A stretch of 64,000 nt of DNA from Euryodendron excelsum (Eukaryota > Streptophyta > Magnoliopsida > Ericales > Pentaphylacaceae), in contig CM065379.1 in the NCBI GenBank assembly GCA_033060915.1, positions 21,937,001-22,001,000 on the forward strand, read 5' to 3'. Shown here piece by piece: positions 23,288-35,209 of this stretch. Positions within the stretch are counted from its first letter, which is position 1. Every line of letters starts with the position of its first letter. Under the pieces are notes generated by a model that was not told the origin of the DNA, ran no database searches, and was given only the letters and a program-made list of their open reading frames with translations. The position numbers and the translations under genes were made by a program.

Positions 23288-26200
23288 ATGGCTGCAAGAG
23301 GAATTTCGTCTGATAAATCACACAAAGCTCCCCGCAGTTGTTCCATGGCTTTGGCAGCAGCTGTTCTTGAGTGGTTACTGATCTCTATGTTGATTACTGA
23401 TGCAATTTTCTCATACCTGGTGACAAAATTTGCTCGTTATTGCAAATTGCAAGTTCCATGCTTGCTATGCTCGAGACTTGATCATGTTTTGGGGAATGAA
23501 AAACTCGGTTTTTATTGGGATATGATATGTGGCAACCATAAATTGGAGATTTCATCTTTGGTCCTTTGTCATGCGCACAATAAACTTGTGGATGTTCATG
23601 GAATGTGTGAAAGTTGCCTCTTCTCATTTGCCACAATAAATAAATCCAACACCGAAACATACAGATTGTTGGTGGGTAAACTAGGGGCAGACTCTCACCT
23701 TGGGCTTGATCAGGTCCCATTGTTTGAGGAGCAGAGCACAAGAAATTGTTCTTGTTGCAATGAGCCATGGATTTTGAGAAGTCATGCCCCAAACCTGTTT
23801 CAGACAAAATCATTTGGATCAGAGGTTGCTGAACTTGGTTTGCCTTTACCAGTTGCTCCTGAACATAATTGGGATGACCTGAAGAAGAGCAGAGAGGAAC
23901 CATCTGGGTCACATAGAGCTTACAGTATGGGAAAACATGGTTTTGATCCTTTGTCTCATATAGAATACACACAAGTCAAGATTACTTCTGATACTGAATC
24001 AGAAGTACCATTTTCTGATGATGATGATGGTAGCACTCTAATTCGTGAAACCGCAGATTTAAAGGATGACACTTCTGTGCAATGTGTGCAGATGGAGCCT
24101 TGCATCGTTACTCTGGCTAATGATTTGACCTCAGAAAAATTAATACATCTAGATTCTGCACCTGAGCTTTCACTTATAGACTTACAGATGCGGCTTGATG
24201 GGAAACCATCTGTAGCATCTACTGCATCAAGTGGGCATGGGTTAGAGGAACTTAACTGGTCACAAATTGACCATAAAGTTAATGCTTCTGCACCTACTGA
24301 CTTTGAATCTGTTGATGAGGTCCCTCAATCATCCAACATCATGGATACCCTAGTAGAAGAATCAACAGTGTGCTGTAAGTTTGAAGTTTTTTGAATATTG
24401 CTTTTATTCCACTCCTTTTATTTCCAGAGGAGCCATTTGAACTCCAAATGAGTACATGAGAATGAAGGCCATCTCAATATCTTTGCTGTAGAGTTTGAAA
24501 TGCATTAATGTCTTTTCTTCATCATAGCATTGAAAGTGCGGTTTTAAATTTCCTCTTGTACACCCACCCCCCACCCCCCGCCACCCCCCTTTTCTCTTTT
24601 GCCTTTGCTGCTTTTACTACTAAATGAAAGATAAAGTCAAATTCGAACTTAAAAAAGAAAGTGACCCTATCCTTGATCCTGTACTTATATGAACTGGGGA
24701 TTGTACTTAATTATTTTACTATAAATGTGTTATTAACATGGCCAACAATGAAAGGACATGGCATATAAACGTGTCGTTGTTTTAGGCAGTTATGTTTGAC
24801 TTCCATCTGTTCTTTTTATTGAATGGTTTCTTGCAGTAGATGCCCTGGGAACAGGAGAAATGGAGCAAAAATGTGTCACTGAGAGTGGTGTCTTTGAGGC
24901 GGAAAGTGGTCCTGTTACAAGAAGTGAAACAAGTACAGAGATACACCCCATTATAACTGATACTAATTCACAGATGCCTTATAGTTTGGATCTTCGCGAT
25001 GCTTATAAGCTAGCTGTTGGCAATAAGGGGAGACAGTTGTCTGGAAAGTTTTCAGAGCAAAGGTCTCTGAAGGATTCTACAAAAGTTAGTGAAGATTTGA
25101 AGCTCTTGCTGTCACAAATATCTGCTGCCCGAGGGATTGAGTTACCATTGAATGATATGAGTCCTCGAGTGTCTGGAAATCGTGATGAACTGAAAATGGA
25201 TTCTTCCAGCTCTATTGGAATACAGATACTTCAAAGAAGGATATCCCTTGAGAGAAATGAGTCTGGTTTGTCTTTAGATGGAAGCATTGTCAGTGAAATA
25301 GAAGGTGAAAGTGAGGTTGATCGGTTAAAACGACAGGTTGAGCATGACAAGAAATTAATGGGTGCTTTGTACAAGGAGTTGGAGGAAGAAAGAAATGCTT
25401 CCGCAATTGCTGCTAATCAAGCAATGGCCATGATCACAAGATTACAGGAGGAGAAGGCGGCGCTCAATATGGAAGCCTTGCAATGCGTTAGAATGATGGA
25501 GGAGCAAGCTGAATATGATGTGGAAGCACTGCAAAAAGCAAGTGATCTTCTCGCAGAGAAGGAGAAAGAGATACAAGATTTGGAATCTGAGCTTGAATTG
25601 TATCAAAATAAAGTTGATGATGCATCAATATTGGAAAAAGAAGTAGAGCATTTAGATGCAAGTTGCTTTAAAAATAGTGATAGTGTTCAGACCAGCTCTA
25701 TTGCTAATAAAGCTCTTGTCTGTACCAAAGTTGATGGAAAAGAGGTGTTTTTTGGGGATAAGAATACAAATAGCACAAATAATTCATTGTTAGAGTCTGA
25801 AGATGAAAGGTTTTACATTTTGCAGTGTTTAAAAAAATTTGAAAAAAAGCTTCATCTGTTCTTGAAAAATGGGATTCACTTGGACATGGCTAATGATGAA
25901 TATTCAGGAATGAAGGGGAATCAGGTAAGTAACTTCAAAGAGCTTAATTGTAAAGGGGGTACACAAGAGACCAGCAGAAAAGAAGAGAATGATTCGTCAC
26001 TGCAAAAACATATATCTGTATCTGAAGAAAGCCCTTGTGCTCAAGAGGGATGTGTTCCTTCATTTGAGAACCCTGAATTTGTTAGCACGGTGAGTGGTGA
26101 ATTTGTTTGCCGTGGGCAATGCTACTCAAGGGGTTGTAGACTCACTGATGTAGTTTCTCTTGGAGATGCAGTTTCCAATCTGATTGGCAGGTTGGAAGCA

Positions 26201-26323
26201 ATTGAGGCAGACCATAATTGTCTTGAGCATTCTTGCAAATCACTTAGAAGGGAAGATGACGAAATTGAAATTCATTCAGGGGATATCTCGTCTCTATTGA
26301 GAACTAAGAATAATTGTGATTAG
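23288..26323 (+). CDS. GTD-binding (DUF593) myosin-binding protein, two exons
   Basis: Exon 1 runs 23288-24374 and exon 2 24837-26323; the GT-AG intron splits codon 363, and joining gives an uninterrupted 857-residue frame. The N-terminus has a transmembrane helix (about residues 19-46) followed by a Cys-rich region: C58-x2-C61, C81, C94, C107-x2-C110 and an NCSCCNEPW motif near 153-161. The middle is acidic and low in complexity. Conserved segments DLKLLLSQISAARGIELP (about 450) and SLERNESGLSLDGS (about 499) precede the GTD-binding coiled coil at about 520-620 (DRLKRQVEHDKKLMGALYKELEEER, then a long heptad region). A second short coiled coil (LGDAVSNLIGRLEAIEADHN) lies near the C-terminus. 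In this family the GTD-binding domain binds the globular tail of class XI myosins, and the proteins act as membrane-anchored receptors on motile vesicles in cytoplasmic streaming. Architecture and exon layout match the MYOB1/MYOB2 type. The last ~15 residues depart from the family tail. Confidence 0.9.
24375..24836 (+). other. Intron of the myosin-binding protein gene
   Basis: The donor is TGCT|GTAAGT and the acceptor TTCTTGCAG|TAGATG, with a T-rich stretch before the acceptor. The splice restores the reading frame exactly (phase 1), so downstream codons join the frame that opens at 24860. A C-rich run lies near 24560-24590. Confidence 0.9.
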
Positions 26324-29300
26324 GAGAGAAACGTTTTGCTTGGAACTTTACATCATATCATCTCAAGGTAACCATATCTCACCGAAGTCCTACTCGTCTT
26401 ACTTCTTAGTAATAATTTTGTCGTCATGTCTATATATTTCAACTGAATTTTTATGCAAGTAATATTTGAACTGAATTCTTTAGAAAATGGTCAACCTTAG
26501 GCTCGTGTAAATCACTTTCCAAAAGTAATGAGATTATTTATAAGATGAGGTAATAGCCATGTACATAGTATACTTCAAAAACCATGCCCTGCTGTGGGCT
26601 GGATTTTGTCCTGCAACTCTCTCTCTCATGATTCCTTCAGTCCAAGTATTTAATTGCAACTCTGAGATTCTTTGTCAAGTACAATAAAGTAAGATGCCAC
26701 ATGGGCTAGTGTAGTTCTTTTAACTGTTGCTTCAGAGAAATTTTTACTCACTATGAAGTCTAACTGTATCAATAGGATTTTTTTTTATCCATATAACATA
26801 TTTAACTATACTTTTCCGAAACATAGTTTTGATATAATTTAGCACCAAAAGTTGTCCTGCTGATTTGGTAGCACTGAGGACTTAGAAGTGCTGAAATAGT
26901 ATTTCAGCGTAAACTTCGTATATCTGAAATTTAATTGCAACTACTACTTAGCATGTCCAATAAGTGGAAGGTTAGGGCCCTCTACCTAAACACTCAGACA
27001 GTTTATAAATTAAATAATGAAATTTCAATTTTCAACAGTTAATAACGTTGTCAAATAGCCTGTAAGTGCACCCTACATTACATGGATTTAGGTATGCATG
27101 TTGGGTGCGTGTCTCTAAGCTTCAGATTCATCTACTTGATGACACGGATACGGCGGGTCTATGACGAATAAAAATATTTTTATATACTTCTATTTGCTAT
27201 GTATATGATTGTAACATGCATAAACCACCAAAAACAAAATGAAAACAACTAAACAATTCACAAGTATAAAAAAATAACTAACAAGTTAAGGAGTTGAAAA
27301 ATTAGATTTGGTTGTTCCATATTTTGGTATTTTAAAGTTTTTAAAATTTATAAATTTGACTCCATTTAATACTTTTAACAATAACATTTCAATCTTCTTG
27401 TGTCTCAAAACGCGTCTAATATTCTGATGTGTCCAGGACATGTCCACTGAAAACAATATTAATAAAATTATTGGACATGCTAATTAATGTGTCCGACACA
27501 TGTCCAGGTATGTCCAAAGAGTATGTGTGTCCGACATGCAAACGGCACCCTAAATGGAGTTTCTGTGCTTCATAGTGATATCTCTTGCTAATCTACTTTT
27601 ATCTCTTAGGTAAATGGTGTTTTTACATAGAATAGAATATTAAGCATGAGAAATGACCATTTTGGGGTGGCTAGCCCCTAGCCCCCCTCTATCTACATTC
27701 ATGTTCATGCCTATCTTCATCTACAATTAACCTCCAGAGTCTTCATTTGTGGTATTAATACTGTGCAGAAAAACATTAAGAATGTTTGGATCTACTCTTT
27801 TTTCTTTTTACTGACTTCTTTATTTGACTTTCTGCTATTATTGGACATTTCTCAATTGAATTGACATCAATTCTCTACATCTTTTACTTCAAGAATCTAG
27901 AACAGTCCATCTGACATAGGATGCACTTGCACAAGGGGCATCAACGGTCTTTACTTCAAAATGGCAAAATTGGTATTGACCATTGACCAATCATGTAGTT
28001 CCAATATGACTTCTTTGAGGTTTTAGTGAAGGAAGTTTCTGCCACAGGGTCAAAAATAATTTCACAGTGGAATTTTTTCTTGTGGGCAATGCATGGGATT
28101 TTGTGTTGCACTATTCAAATTCAACATGTGGCATATAATAGAACTCATGCTTTAGGTCTGAAATAAGGATGCCAATGATCTGTGAACTCAAATTTACTTA
28201 TGCAGCAGAAATTGCTTCGCTAATACAAATGTTCTTAGGGTGATGGATTTAGGTTACTAAAAAAAGAAAGAAAAATTGATTTCAGTGTATTGTTCCGGTC
28301 TGCTCAGAAAAAAATATTAGAAACGTAAGGAAACATTTGAAAACATGAATATAACTCTATCCATGTGTATTTATAAAATGAACACTTAGTAAGTGAACAT
28401 TTTTTAGGGTATAATTATTTACACTAGACAAAACTATGATAGTATTGAACATTAAAAGCTAATATGTATAAAAAAAAGTTATAAAATTAATTTTAGTAAC
28501 TTGATTAATCATTAATTAATTGAGTTTGAGATTTAAGTTTTATTTTTATAAAATGATACTAACTTGATATTGATATCACATTCTAATAACTTAATACGTG
28601 AACATGTTTGAGGGTATAGTCATTTACATTAGACAAAACTATGATAGCAGTCATAGAATTGCACATTAAATGCTAATATGTATTAAAAAAAATTATAAAA
28701 TTAATTTTAGTAATTTCATTAATCATTAATTAATTGAGTTTGAGATTTAAGTTCTATTTTTATAAAATGGTACTAACTTAATATAGATATTACATGATTA
28801 TAAGATAATTTGAGAGTTTATGCATTTTTTAATGTATTAGTTTTCAAATAAATATCTGAAAATTTTGGTTTAAATTAATCATACAGACAATAAATAAAAT
28901 CTCCCATAAAATACTAAAGGTAACATTAATTATGATAATTATAATAGTAATAATAAAAAAGAAGGGAGTCATAAGCAATGATCAAAATTGTCTAATACGT
29001 ATCGAAACCACTCATTGTTTCAATTGTGCTTTGGTATATGTTTCAATGGAAACAAAAGGAAATGTTGTTCCTTGAGGGAGTGTAGGACTTCTCACTATAC
29101 TAAATCTTTAAAGATAAATTTTGAACCTCACTGGAATCAAGAAGTAGAAACCTAGGAATTAGTGTGTAGGGGCTTACTATAAGTTAGCTCCTGAAAGAGA
29201 ATGAAAGAAGCATACCTTCAAGGAACTTGGGTTCTCACCTGAATACAATATATATGTCATTCGATATTTTCTTACTATGAATAATCATCTCTTACTATGG

Positions 29301-30046
29301 AGAACATAAAAGTAGTAAGCTAGTTGAATGAATAAGTTATTTAAGTGGTTAGCAACTAGGATAAGCAACTACCTTGCTTAGTGGTAAAGAAAAATATTTT
29401 CCTTCTAGGTTAAGTTATGTGTGGGCCAAAGGCCATGGGCCTTGGATATCAGTTTATGTGCTGTGATTCTTGGGGCTAGGTTAAGGGCCTTGGGTTTTGG
29501 TCTGAACTCGGTGATTAGCTTCCCAGCTGACCTCTCTCTGACCTTTGAAACTAAACCAATTCTGTGAATTCTATTTTACGTGAACTTCCTCTTTCTAGGT
29601 GTCCTCTCTGCATCATTTTTCTTTCTTCAGAGAGAACTCGTCCTTGTGTTTGAAAAATGTCGATGCTATATTACAATTACGTCAACATCTATAACTGGAC
29701 TTAAATTTGCTACTGTTTCATATTGTTTTCTTTGCTGGAAGCTAGGAGGCTGATGTGAGGGTTCCCCTTATTATTGAGAAAATTTTTCTGAAATGATAAA
29801 ATTGATTGTTCAACAGTTGTGGCAGAATGACGTTCTCTGATTGATCAAGAACAAGAATTCTTACTCTATGTTTCTTTCTTTTGAACTTTTTGGTTTGACA
29901 TGGGTTCTACCTCATTTTGGATATTCTCAATTGCCCCAAAAATTGAAGTTTTTGTCTCCTTAACCTCATATAAATGATTTAGCCCAAATTTGGAGTCTTA
30001 TTTGAGAATTAATGCGTTAAAGAAACTCATAAACTCTCAAATGATT
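26324..30046 (+). other. 3' flank of the host gene, possibly a long 3'UTR intron
   Basis: No coding sequence is recognised. A good donor (CTCAAG|GTAACC) occurs at about 26366, only ~43 bp after the stop codon, so transcription may continue with a long intron in the 3'UTR. Near 27120-27540 are repeated GTGTCC/GGACATGTCC motifs of the type found in dispersed plant repeats. A 205-bp tandem duplication lies at 28385-28800. The rest is AT-rich and featureless. Confidence 0.4.
28385..28800. repeat. Tandem duplication with ~205-bp period
   Basis: Two adjacent units start with GTGAACAT at 28393 and 28598. They share long identical runs, including TCATTAATTAATTGAGTTTG, and differ by scattered substitutions and a few short indels. 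Confidence 0.75.
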
Positions 30047-30247
30047 TTGAGATCCTTATTTGAAAAATTAATGCAGTCACCGACTCGAGAGGCGTGTTAC
30101 CAAGATGTCACAGGTATGAGCTAACAGGAATTGGGGGGTTACATATTTCGAGATTCTTATTTGAAAAATTAATGCAGTCACTGACTCTAGAGGCAAAGGT
30201 GTTACCAAGATGTCACAGGTGTGAGCTAATTGGAATTGGGGGTTTCA
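30047..30247. repeat. Tandem duplication of ~100 bp
   Basis: Two adjacent units begin GAGATCCTTATTTGAAAAAT (30047) and GAGATTCTTATTTGAAAAAT (about 30149). Both contain TGTTACCAAGATGTCACAGG. A shorter degenerate third copy of the start lies near 29993. Confidence 0.75.
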
Positions 30248-30339
30248 ATTGGGGTGGAGATAAAAGATTTGCATGAGATGTTTTATCTATTTGTGCTGTT
30301 GTTGGAAACAGAGGTGAGATAGGTAATAGAGGGGAGATG

Positions 30340-31900
30340 ATGGTTCGGGGACCACCACTTTTGCTGGATTGGTGGGCTCCAATGGGTTGCAATCACAAGC
30401 CCAGGGATGGTCAAAAGAAGTTTGGGTAAGAGTTCTTGGCTTAGCTATTCATCTGTGGAGTGGGGAGGTCTTCAGGGAGATCAGTGAAAGGCTTGGGGAA
30501 TATCTTGGTGTGGATGCAGAGACGGCAACTGGAGTCCAGTTCAGGTGAGTTCGAATATGTGTTAAAGATTCCATGCAGGTCGGGGTGGGATTGATGGTCT
30601 TTCAAATGCCACTATGGGTTGAGAGTCCGTCATGAGTGATGTTTCGATAATTTTTTGTCAGCTTTTGGACAGATTCACAGAAGGGGGAAGTCTGGGGGAG
30701 AAGATGGTGGCGTGTGGGAGTTAGACCATGGGGCTCAGAGAAGGGGAGACATGGCCGGAGCAGGCAATTGATCGGTTTCCAATTTAAAGCAGTGGAATAC
30801 AGCTGGAGGGCATAATACTGTTGTGGCTCGGGAAGTACCATGTGGTGTTGGGCTCAGTTGTGTTCAGGCTGGGTGTGGGGATGCGAGCCAGCTGAAGTTT
30901 TCCTGGGCTGACAAAAGTAAATGGCACATCAAGGAGGGGGCAAAAGAAGACGAAGCTCAACTGCGTAAGCACTAGAGGGCCGTGAGTCATGCATTAGGCC
31001 CAAGAAAGGTTAGTAAAGCTAGGGTTTTAGACCCAAGTTTATTTTGAACTTGGACCAGGAACAAAACACCCCCCCACCCCCCACCGAAAACGAAACGCTG
31101 TTGGGCAAGTATTGAGACAGCCCAGGGTAGGCTGTAGTTGTGCTTCTACCTATGGGGAGCAGCCCAATGGGGCTATTGAAGGGGGATGGAAGGCCTGAGA
31201 CCATCTTCCCATCCGGAGGGGAGGGTACAGGTCCATCCAGTTTAATTCTTTCTAAAAATTTGGCCCAGAGAAGTGGGTAAGTTTCAGGACAGCCCAGGGT
31301 GGTTTTGGTCATGCTTCGATTTATTGGGGGCAGCCCAATGGGGTTATCAAATTGCCCATCAACTCCTGGTCATTGCTGCTCGTTGAGCCTTTGGCTGGTT
31401 GAGAAACATAGGGACAGAAGGGGGGTTTCGCTGAGGCTATGCTGTAGAGGGGATAGGGGAGGTAATCTCTGTGGTGATATTGATGATGAGGTGCTAAATG
31501 GTTGAGTTGATGAAACGGAGGGGAGTGTGGTTTCCAGCACCAGGAAGGGTGTTCTGCAAGAGGGTGATGTTTGGGATTTGGTCCAGGCAGTGACCCAGAG
31601 AGAGGACGGTACAAATCTTTTGTTGCGTGGGGGAGGGACCTTGGTATTGTTGGAATTTGCTGTGAGGCAGATTGGGTGTGGTTTGGGCTTGGATTGTTTA
31701 GTGGGCCAAAGACCAGGCAGGTTTTGGTGTAGAAAAGGAAGTTGAGGAAAGTAGCTTGTGGGCTCATGGTGCTGTAGTCTTCGTAGACAGAAGCATCATG
31801 GAGCAGCAGGGGGGTGGGAAGGATTTGAATTGGGCTATCTGGGAGCCAGATAGGGGGACAGAGTAAATTGAATAAAATGGACTGCATTTGTTTCTCTCGT
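30340..31900 (+). pseudogene. Decayed LINE-type ORF1 (DUF4283) fragment
   Basis: In the plus frames, RGPPLLLDWWAPMG (about 30343) is followed, after a one-base shift, by WVRVLGLAIHLWSGEVFREI from 30423. The sequence continues through a VDAETATG segment and, after one stop, VRICVKDSMQVGVGLMVFQMPLWVE to about 30630. This is the DUF4283 module found in ORF1 of plant L1-type LINEs and in related host proteins. The remainder to about 31900 is GC-richer than its surroundings and in the position of the variable Pro/Gly-rich hinge. No endonuclease or reverse transcriptase follows, so it is 3'-truncated or rearranged. The long minus-strand open frame of 200 codons here is a by-product of composition. 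The fragment lies in the 3' flank, possibly an intron, of the host gene. Confidence 0.55.
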
Positions 31901-33003
31901 AATTGGATATAGCTGCATGGCACATGGATCTTGTCACTTAAGACAGTAGAGGTAGAGACGTTAATTTATCTGCAATCACAACACTCTCACTATGATTTGC
32001 AGTCTGACTGGGACATATGATTGTTCTAAACAAAATATGTTTCAATTCAAAATTAAAATGAACTAACTCATTTATCGCAAAATGGAATGTGTTAAGAATT
32101 TCAGGACTTCGATAGCATATAAATGCAACTGTTAATGAAAGGTCCTGATAATTGAAGCATAGGATTTTGAAAATTAAAGGATGCATATTAATAAAACTGA
32201 TTAAGCCATTTATATGCAATCATTGTTATTCCAATGAATGCATACTGTTACAGAACAGGAAATTTTGGCATAATGTGCTTATTAGACAAATAATTTTGTT
32301 AATTAACATAGAGGATATAATTATTTTTCAGCCTAATGTCATGTACATTCTGAACTTTTTTTCTTTTCTTTCTTTGAAGAGTGAACACTCTCCTCTCTCT
32401 AGAGGTCCCTGTTAGTAGATGCCCTACAACTCCTCTGTGAGATCTCTCCATCGTCACCCTAGAGAACCTTGAAGCATGCCAATTGCTATCTCTGTACACC
32501 TTCATTTACACCAGCACATGTAAACCTTTGCTTCAATTGTCAAAGGCTGCTGCAATAAGCCAAGCATCTCTGTAACCATCGTGTCAACCAACCAATGTCG
32601 ACCTCCGTCCCAATTATCAAAGACAAACAACTGAATTAAAGCCCCACAATTTGGAACTACAGACCATCAGAATAACCGAGAACTGCTGTCATGTGTATCA
32701 TAAAAGGACCAACATTCATCTTGTTACTACCTTGAGTACCCAAACCTCCAATTCTATTTCATCACCACCAACCTGCCATCTACATCATTGAAGCTTCTGA
32801 TCGACCTCAAGGTCCAAAACTATAGATCATTCCTGCTGCTACAAATCACTAATTCCATATTCGAATGAGCATTGCTCAAAACACACCCCTCTACATGTAT
32901 ATTTACACTACTATATGAACGAGTAGTTAAATTGAGCTACATTTGTATATCCAATATGAAGTTTTGTTTTATATGATATTAAAATTATACTTTCTAAGAC
33001 TTA

Positions 33004-33047
<44 letters not shown>

Positions 33048-33636
33048 CAAGGAAGTATGATTCTTGTTGGTTAGGTTGCATTTAGAGCTGGTTGACATGA
33101 TGAAAGAGTAAATATATTGAAACAAAGTTAAATTTAGGCGAATAAGGAAGCACTATTCTTATTGTTTAGGACACATTGGAACTAGGTGAAATTGTGAAGA
33201 AAAATTTGTCCAAATAAAGTTAAGAGGCATGTGCTGTTGTACCTTTATTTTATTATAGGTATATATTATTTTTTGTTTACCTTGCACCGAGAATAGCACA
33301 AAGGAATGTTAAAAGTGAAGAAGCAAAAGTTGTTTTGCATGTGAAAGTTGACTATATCGACATGAATAAATAAATTAACAAAAAATAAAAAAAGCTAAAT
33401 TATTTGACACTGGTTAATAAGGCCCCGGCAATATAGAACTAAATTTGGTCATGTACCCTTGTGGTGAAATGAGGAATTTTGGAGCTGTATTGCTATGCAA
33501 CTGTAGTTTCTTTGTTCGTATCTCCTGCAGTTTGCTTTGTAGATATTATAGAATTCTCCTGTTTTCCTGAAGTTAATTTCCATCAATAATACAAAATCCA
33601 GTCTGTTAAATTCTGTCTTCTATGTTTCATTTGAAT
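31901..33636. other. AT-rich non-coding sequence
   Basis: No gene is recognised. Short open frames of 68-93 codons on both strands near 31940-32510 show no known domain. A GT/GA microsatellite lies at 33004-33043. Confidence 0.4.
33004..33043. repeat. (GT)n(GA)n microsatellite
   Basis: A GT run passes directly into a GA run of about 26 bases. Confidence 0.95.
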
Positions 33637-33990
33637 AGGGTAAAAAGATGCATCTGATGCTATGGACAGTGGAAAGCTAACCACCATATTATGAGTTGAT
33701 ATATACCCAGCGAAAGAGTACAGGGGAGCAAATGTACAGTATCATCAGCTTGTTTTCTCCCAATACCTAGCTCGCATAGTAGTTAAACATTGTGTCTTTT
33801 TACCTAGATGTTATTGAGATTGCTTGTAAAGTTGGTGAGGCTTTTTTTTCCCTCCCCTTCTAAGAATGGGGAATTTTCGTTACTTTTTTTTCTCTCCTTT
33901 CTTTGTGCTTTTTGTTTAATGCAGGGGGACTAGAACGAGTGATTGTATTGCATGAGAGTGGTTTTTTGAGTGGAAAGTAATAAAAAAAAA
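33637..33990 (+). other. Possible terminal 3'UTR exon of the host gene
   Basis: A T-rich stretch ends in an acceptor-like TTTGAATAG at about 33639. It is followed by ~350 bp of non-repetitive sequence with mixed composition, T-rich runs, and an AATAAA-like site (GTAATAAAAAAAAAA) near 33977. If the donor at 26366 is used, this would be the last exon. There is no transcript evidence. Confidence 0.25.
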
Positions 33991-35130
33991 AATTGTCAAT
34001 TGTGAGCTAAGTTGATTTCAATCGGTTGGGCTTGCTGCTGCCATTTGCAAATTCAAACAGATTGTGGATTGCACTCATCTCTCTGTTGCTTTTATTTTGG
34101 AATTAGAAATTGTTTATTTGTTAATGCTTGCTGGGTGTGTCATAAAAAGGCTTCAAAAGTGTAGATTTTGAGGAGTCAGATGTATGTAGTTTGTTGAAAC
34201 AAACCCTCCCTTCATTTCTGGCCATGCTTGGTTATCATGTAGATATGTTAGGGGAATCAAATATACACACATATATATATATATATGGGTTCAGTTATGG
34301 AATCAGAAATCGAATAGGGAAGCTTTGTTACTGTGAAATAGGATATTGTTTCACAGGGACGGGTTACGACATAGACCGCCACTGATCAGCTGGCCTGTTC
34401 TGCATGCGTATATACTTCAGCACAAATGTTTTTTTTTTTATTATTATTTTTTTGTTATTTCGTCGGTGTTCCTGCATGAAAAGGTGATTTCTTCCCTACG
34501 GAATCCGAACCCAGGCCACGCACTAGTCTATTGCTAGGCCTTTTGCCGTGCTGGTCGGAGTGGCATTTTTCTTGTGAAAATGATTAAATTAATTTTAAAA
34601 AATTGCCATGAATATGTGTTGATATCCGTCAATTCTATTAGGTGGTGCTGCTGCTGATCTTCATCATTGTGTGGGGGTTATTTGAGCATTGTTTTCCCCT
34701 TCGCCTTTCTTTAAGAACAGGTAAGCATTCAAGTCCAGCAAGAAAGGCCCCACCCTATAAATAGGCCAACACGTCTTATCTTATTAGTAAAGCAACCTTT
34801 CGTCTTTGTTGAGGAGCCAAAAAAAAAATCTTTGTTGAGAAGATATAAAAAAAAAGACAAAAAAAATATCTGAATCTGCCATAGACACCTAAAAGACCTT
34901 AACAAGACAGGTTAAAAGAGTAAGAGGACAAGAAAAAAGAGTTATGCTTTCATTTCTTTGTTGAGATTGAAATCAAGTTCTTTAAAAAGGGGTAGGTATA
35001 ATGCACGCAGGCCAAGTCAAGAAAAAGTACGGTCACCGGTGGCTAATACCTTCTCGACACTATCGAACCTGAAATCCACTCTCAATCGCTCTTTTTAGTG
35101 GGTAGGAAGAGATTTCGTATATTGAAAAAA
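33991..35130. other. Intergenic sequence with simple repeats and a tRNA-like relic
   Basis: No gene is recognised. There is an (AT)n run near 34270-34290 and several A or T homopolymers. On the minus strand near 34500-34515 a GGGTTCGGATTCC block resembles the B box of a tRNA-derived repeat, but no A box of good quality is visible. Confidence 0.35.
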
Positions 35131-35137
35131 GGGCCCA

Positions 35138-35209
35138 AGCCCTTTATCAGATTTAAATTGAGGACTTACGCCTTACCATAGTGTTACTCTACCACTGAGT
35201 TAAAAGGGC
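35138..35209 (-). pseudogene. Plastid-type tRNA-Thr(GGU) relic
   Basis: On the minus strand this 72-nt stretch begins GCCCTTTTAACTCAGTGG, contains TATGGTAAGGCG around a GGT anticodon, and ends AAAGGGCT. It pairs as a 7-bp acceptor stem and closely follows plastid trnT-GGU. The anticodon stem (CACT opposite GGCG) and the T arm (AATTTAAATCT) carry changes, most of them transitions, that break pairing, so it is a decayed nuclear copy. It marks plastid-derived DNA here, directly or by way of mitochondrial DNA. Confidence 0.6.

Noticed and set aside
23394..23972. 192-codon minus-strand open frame
   Set aside because: It lies wholly inside exon 1 of the myosin-binding protein gene on the other strand, and its translation resembles no known domain.
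31321..31923. 200-codon minus-strand open frame, Pro/Ser-rich
   Set aside because: It opposes the GC-richer hinge of the LINE ORF1 fragment; the composition explains its openness and the sense strand has the recognisable domain.
34475..34560. Functional tRNA gene
   Set aside because: Only a B-box-like block is visible; no acceptor stem or A box can be paired with it.
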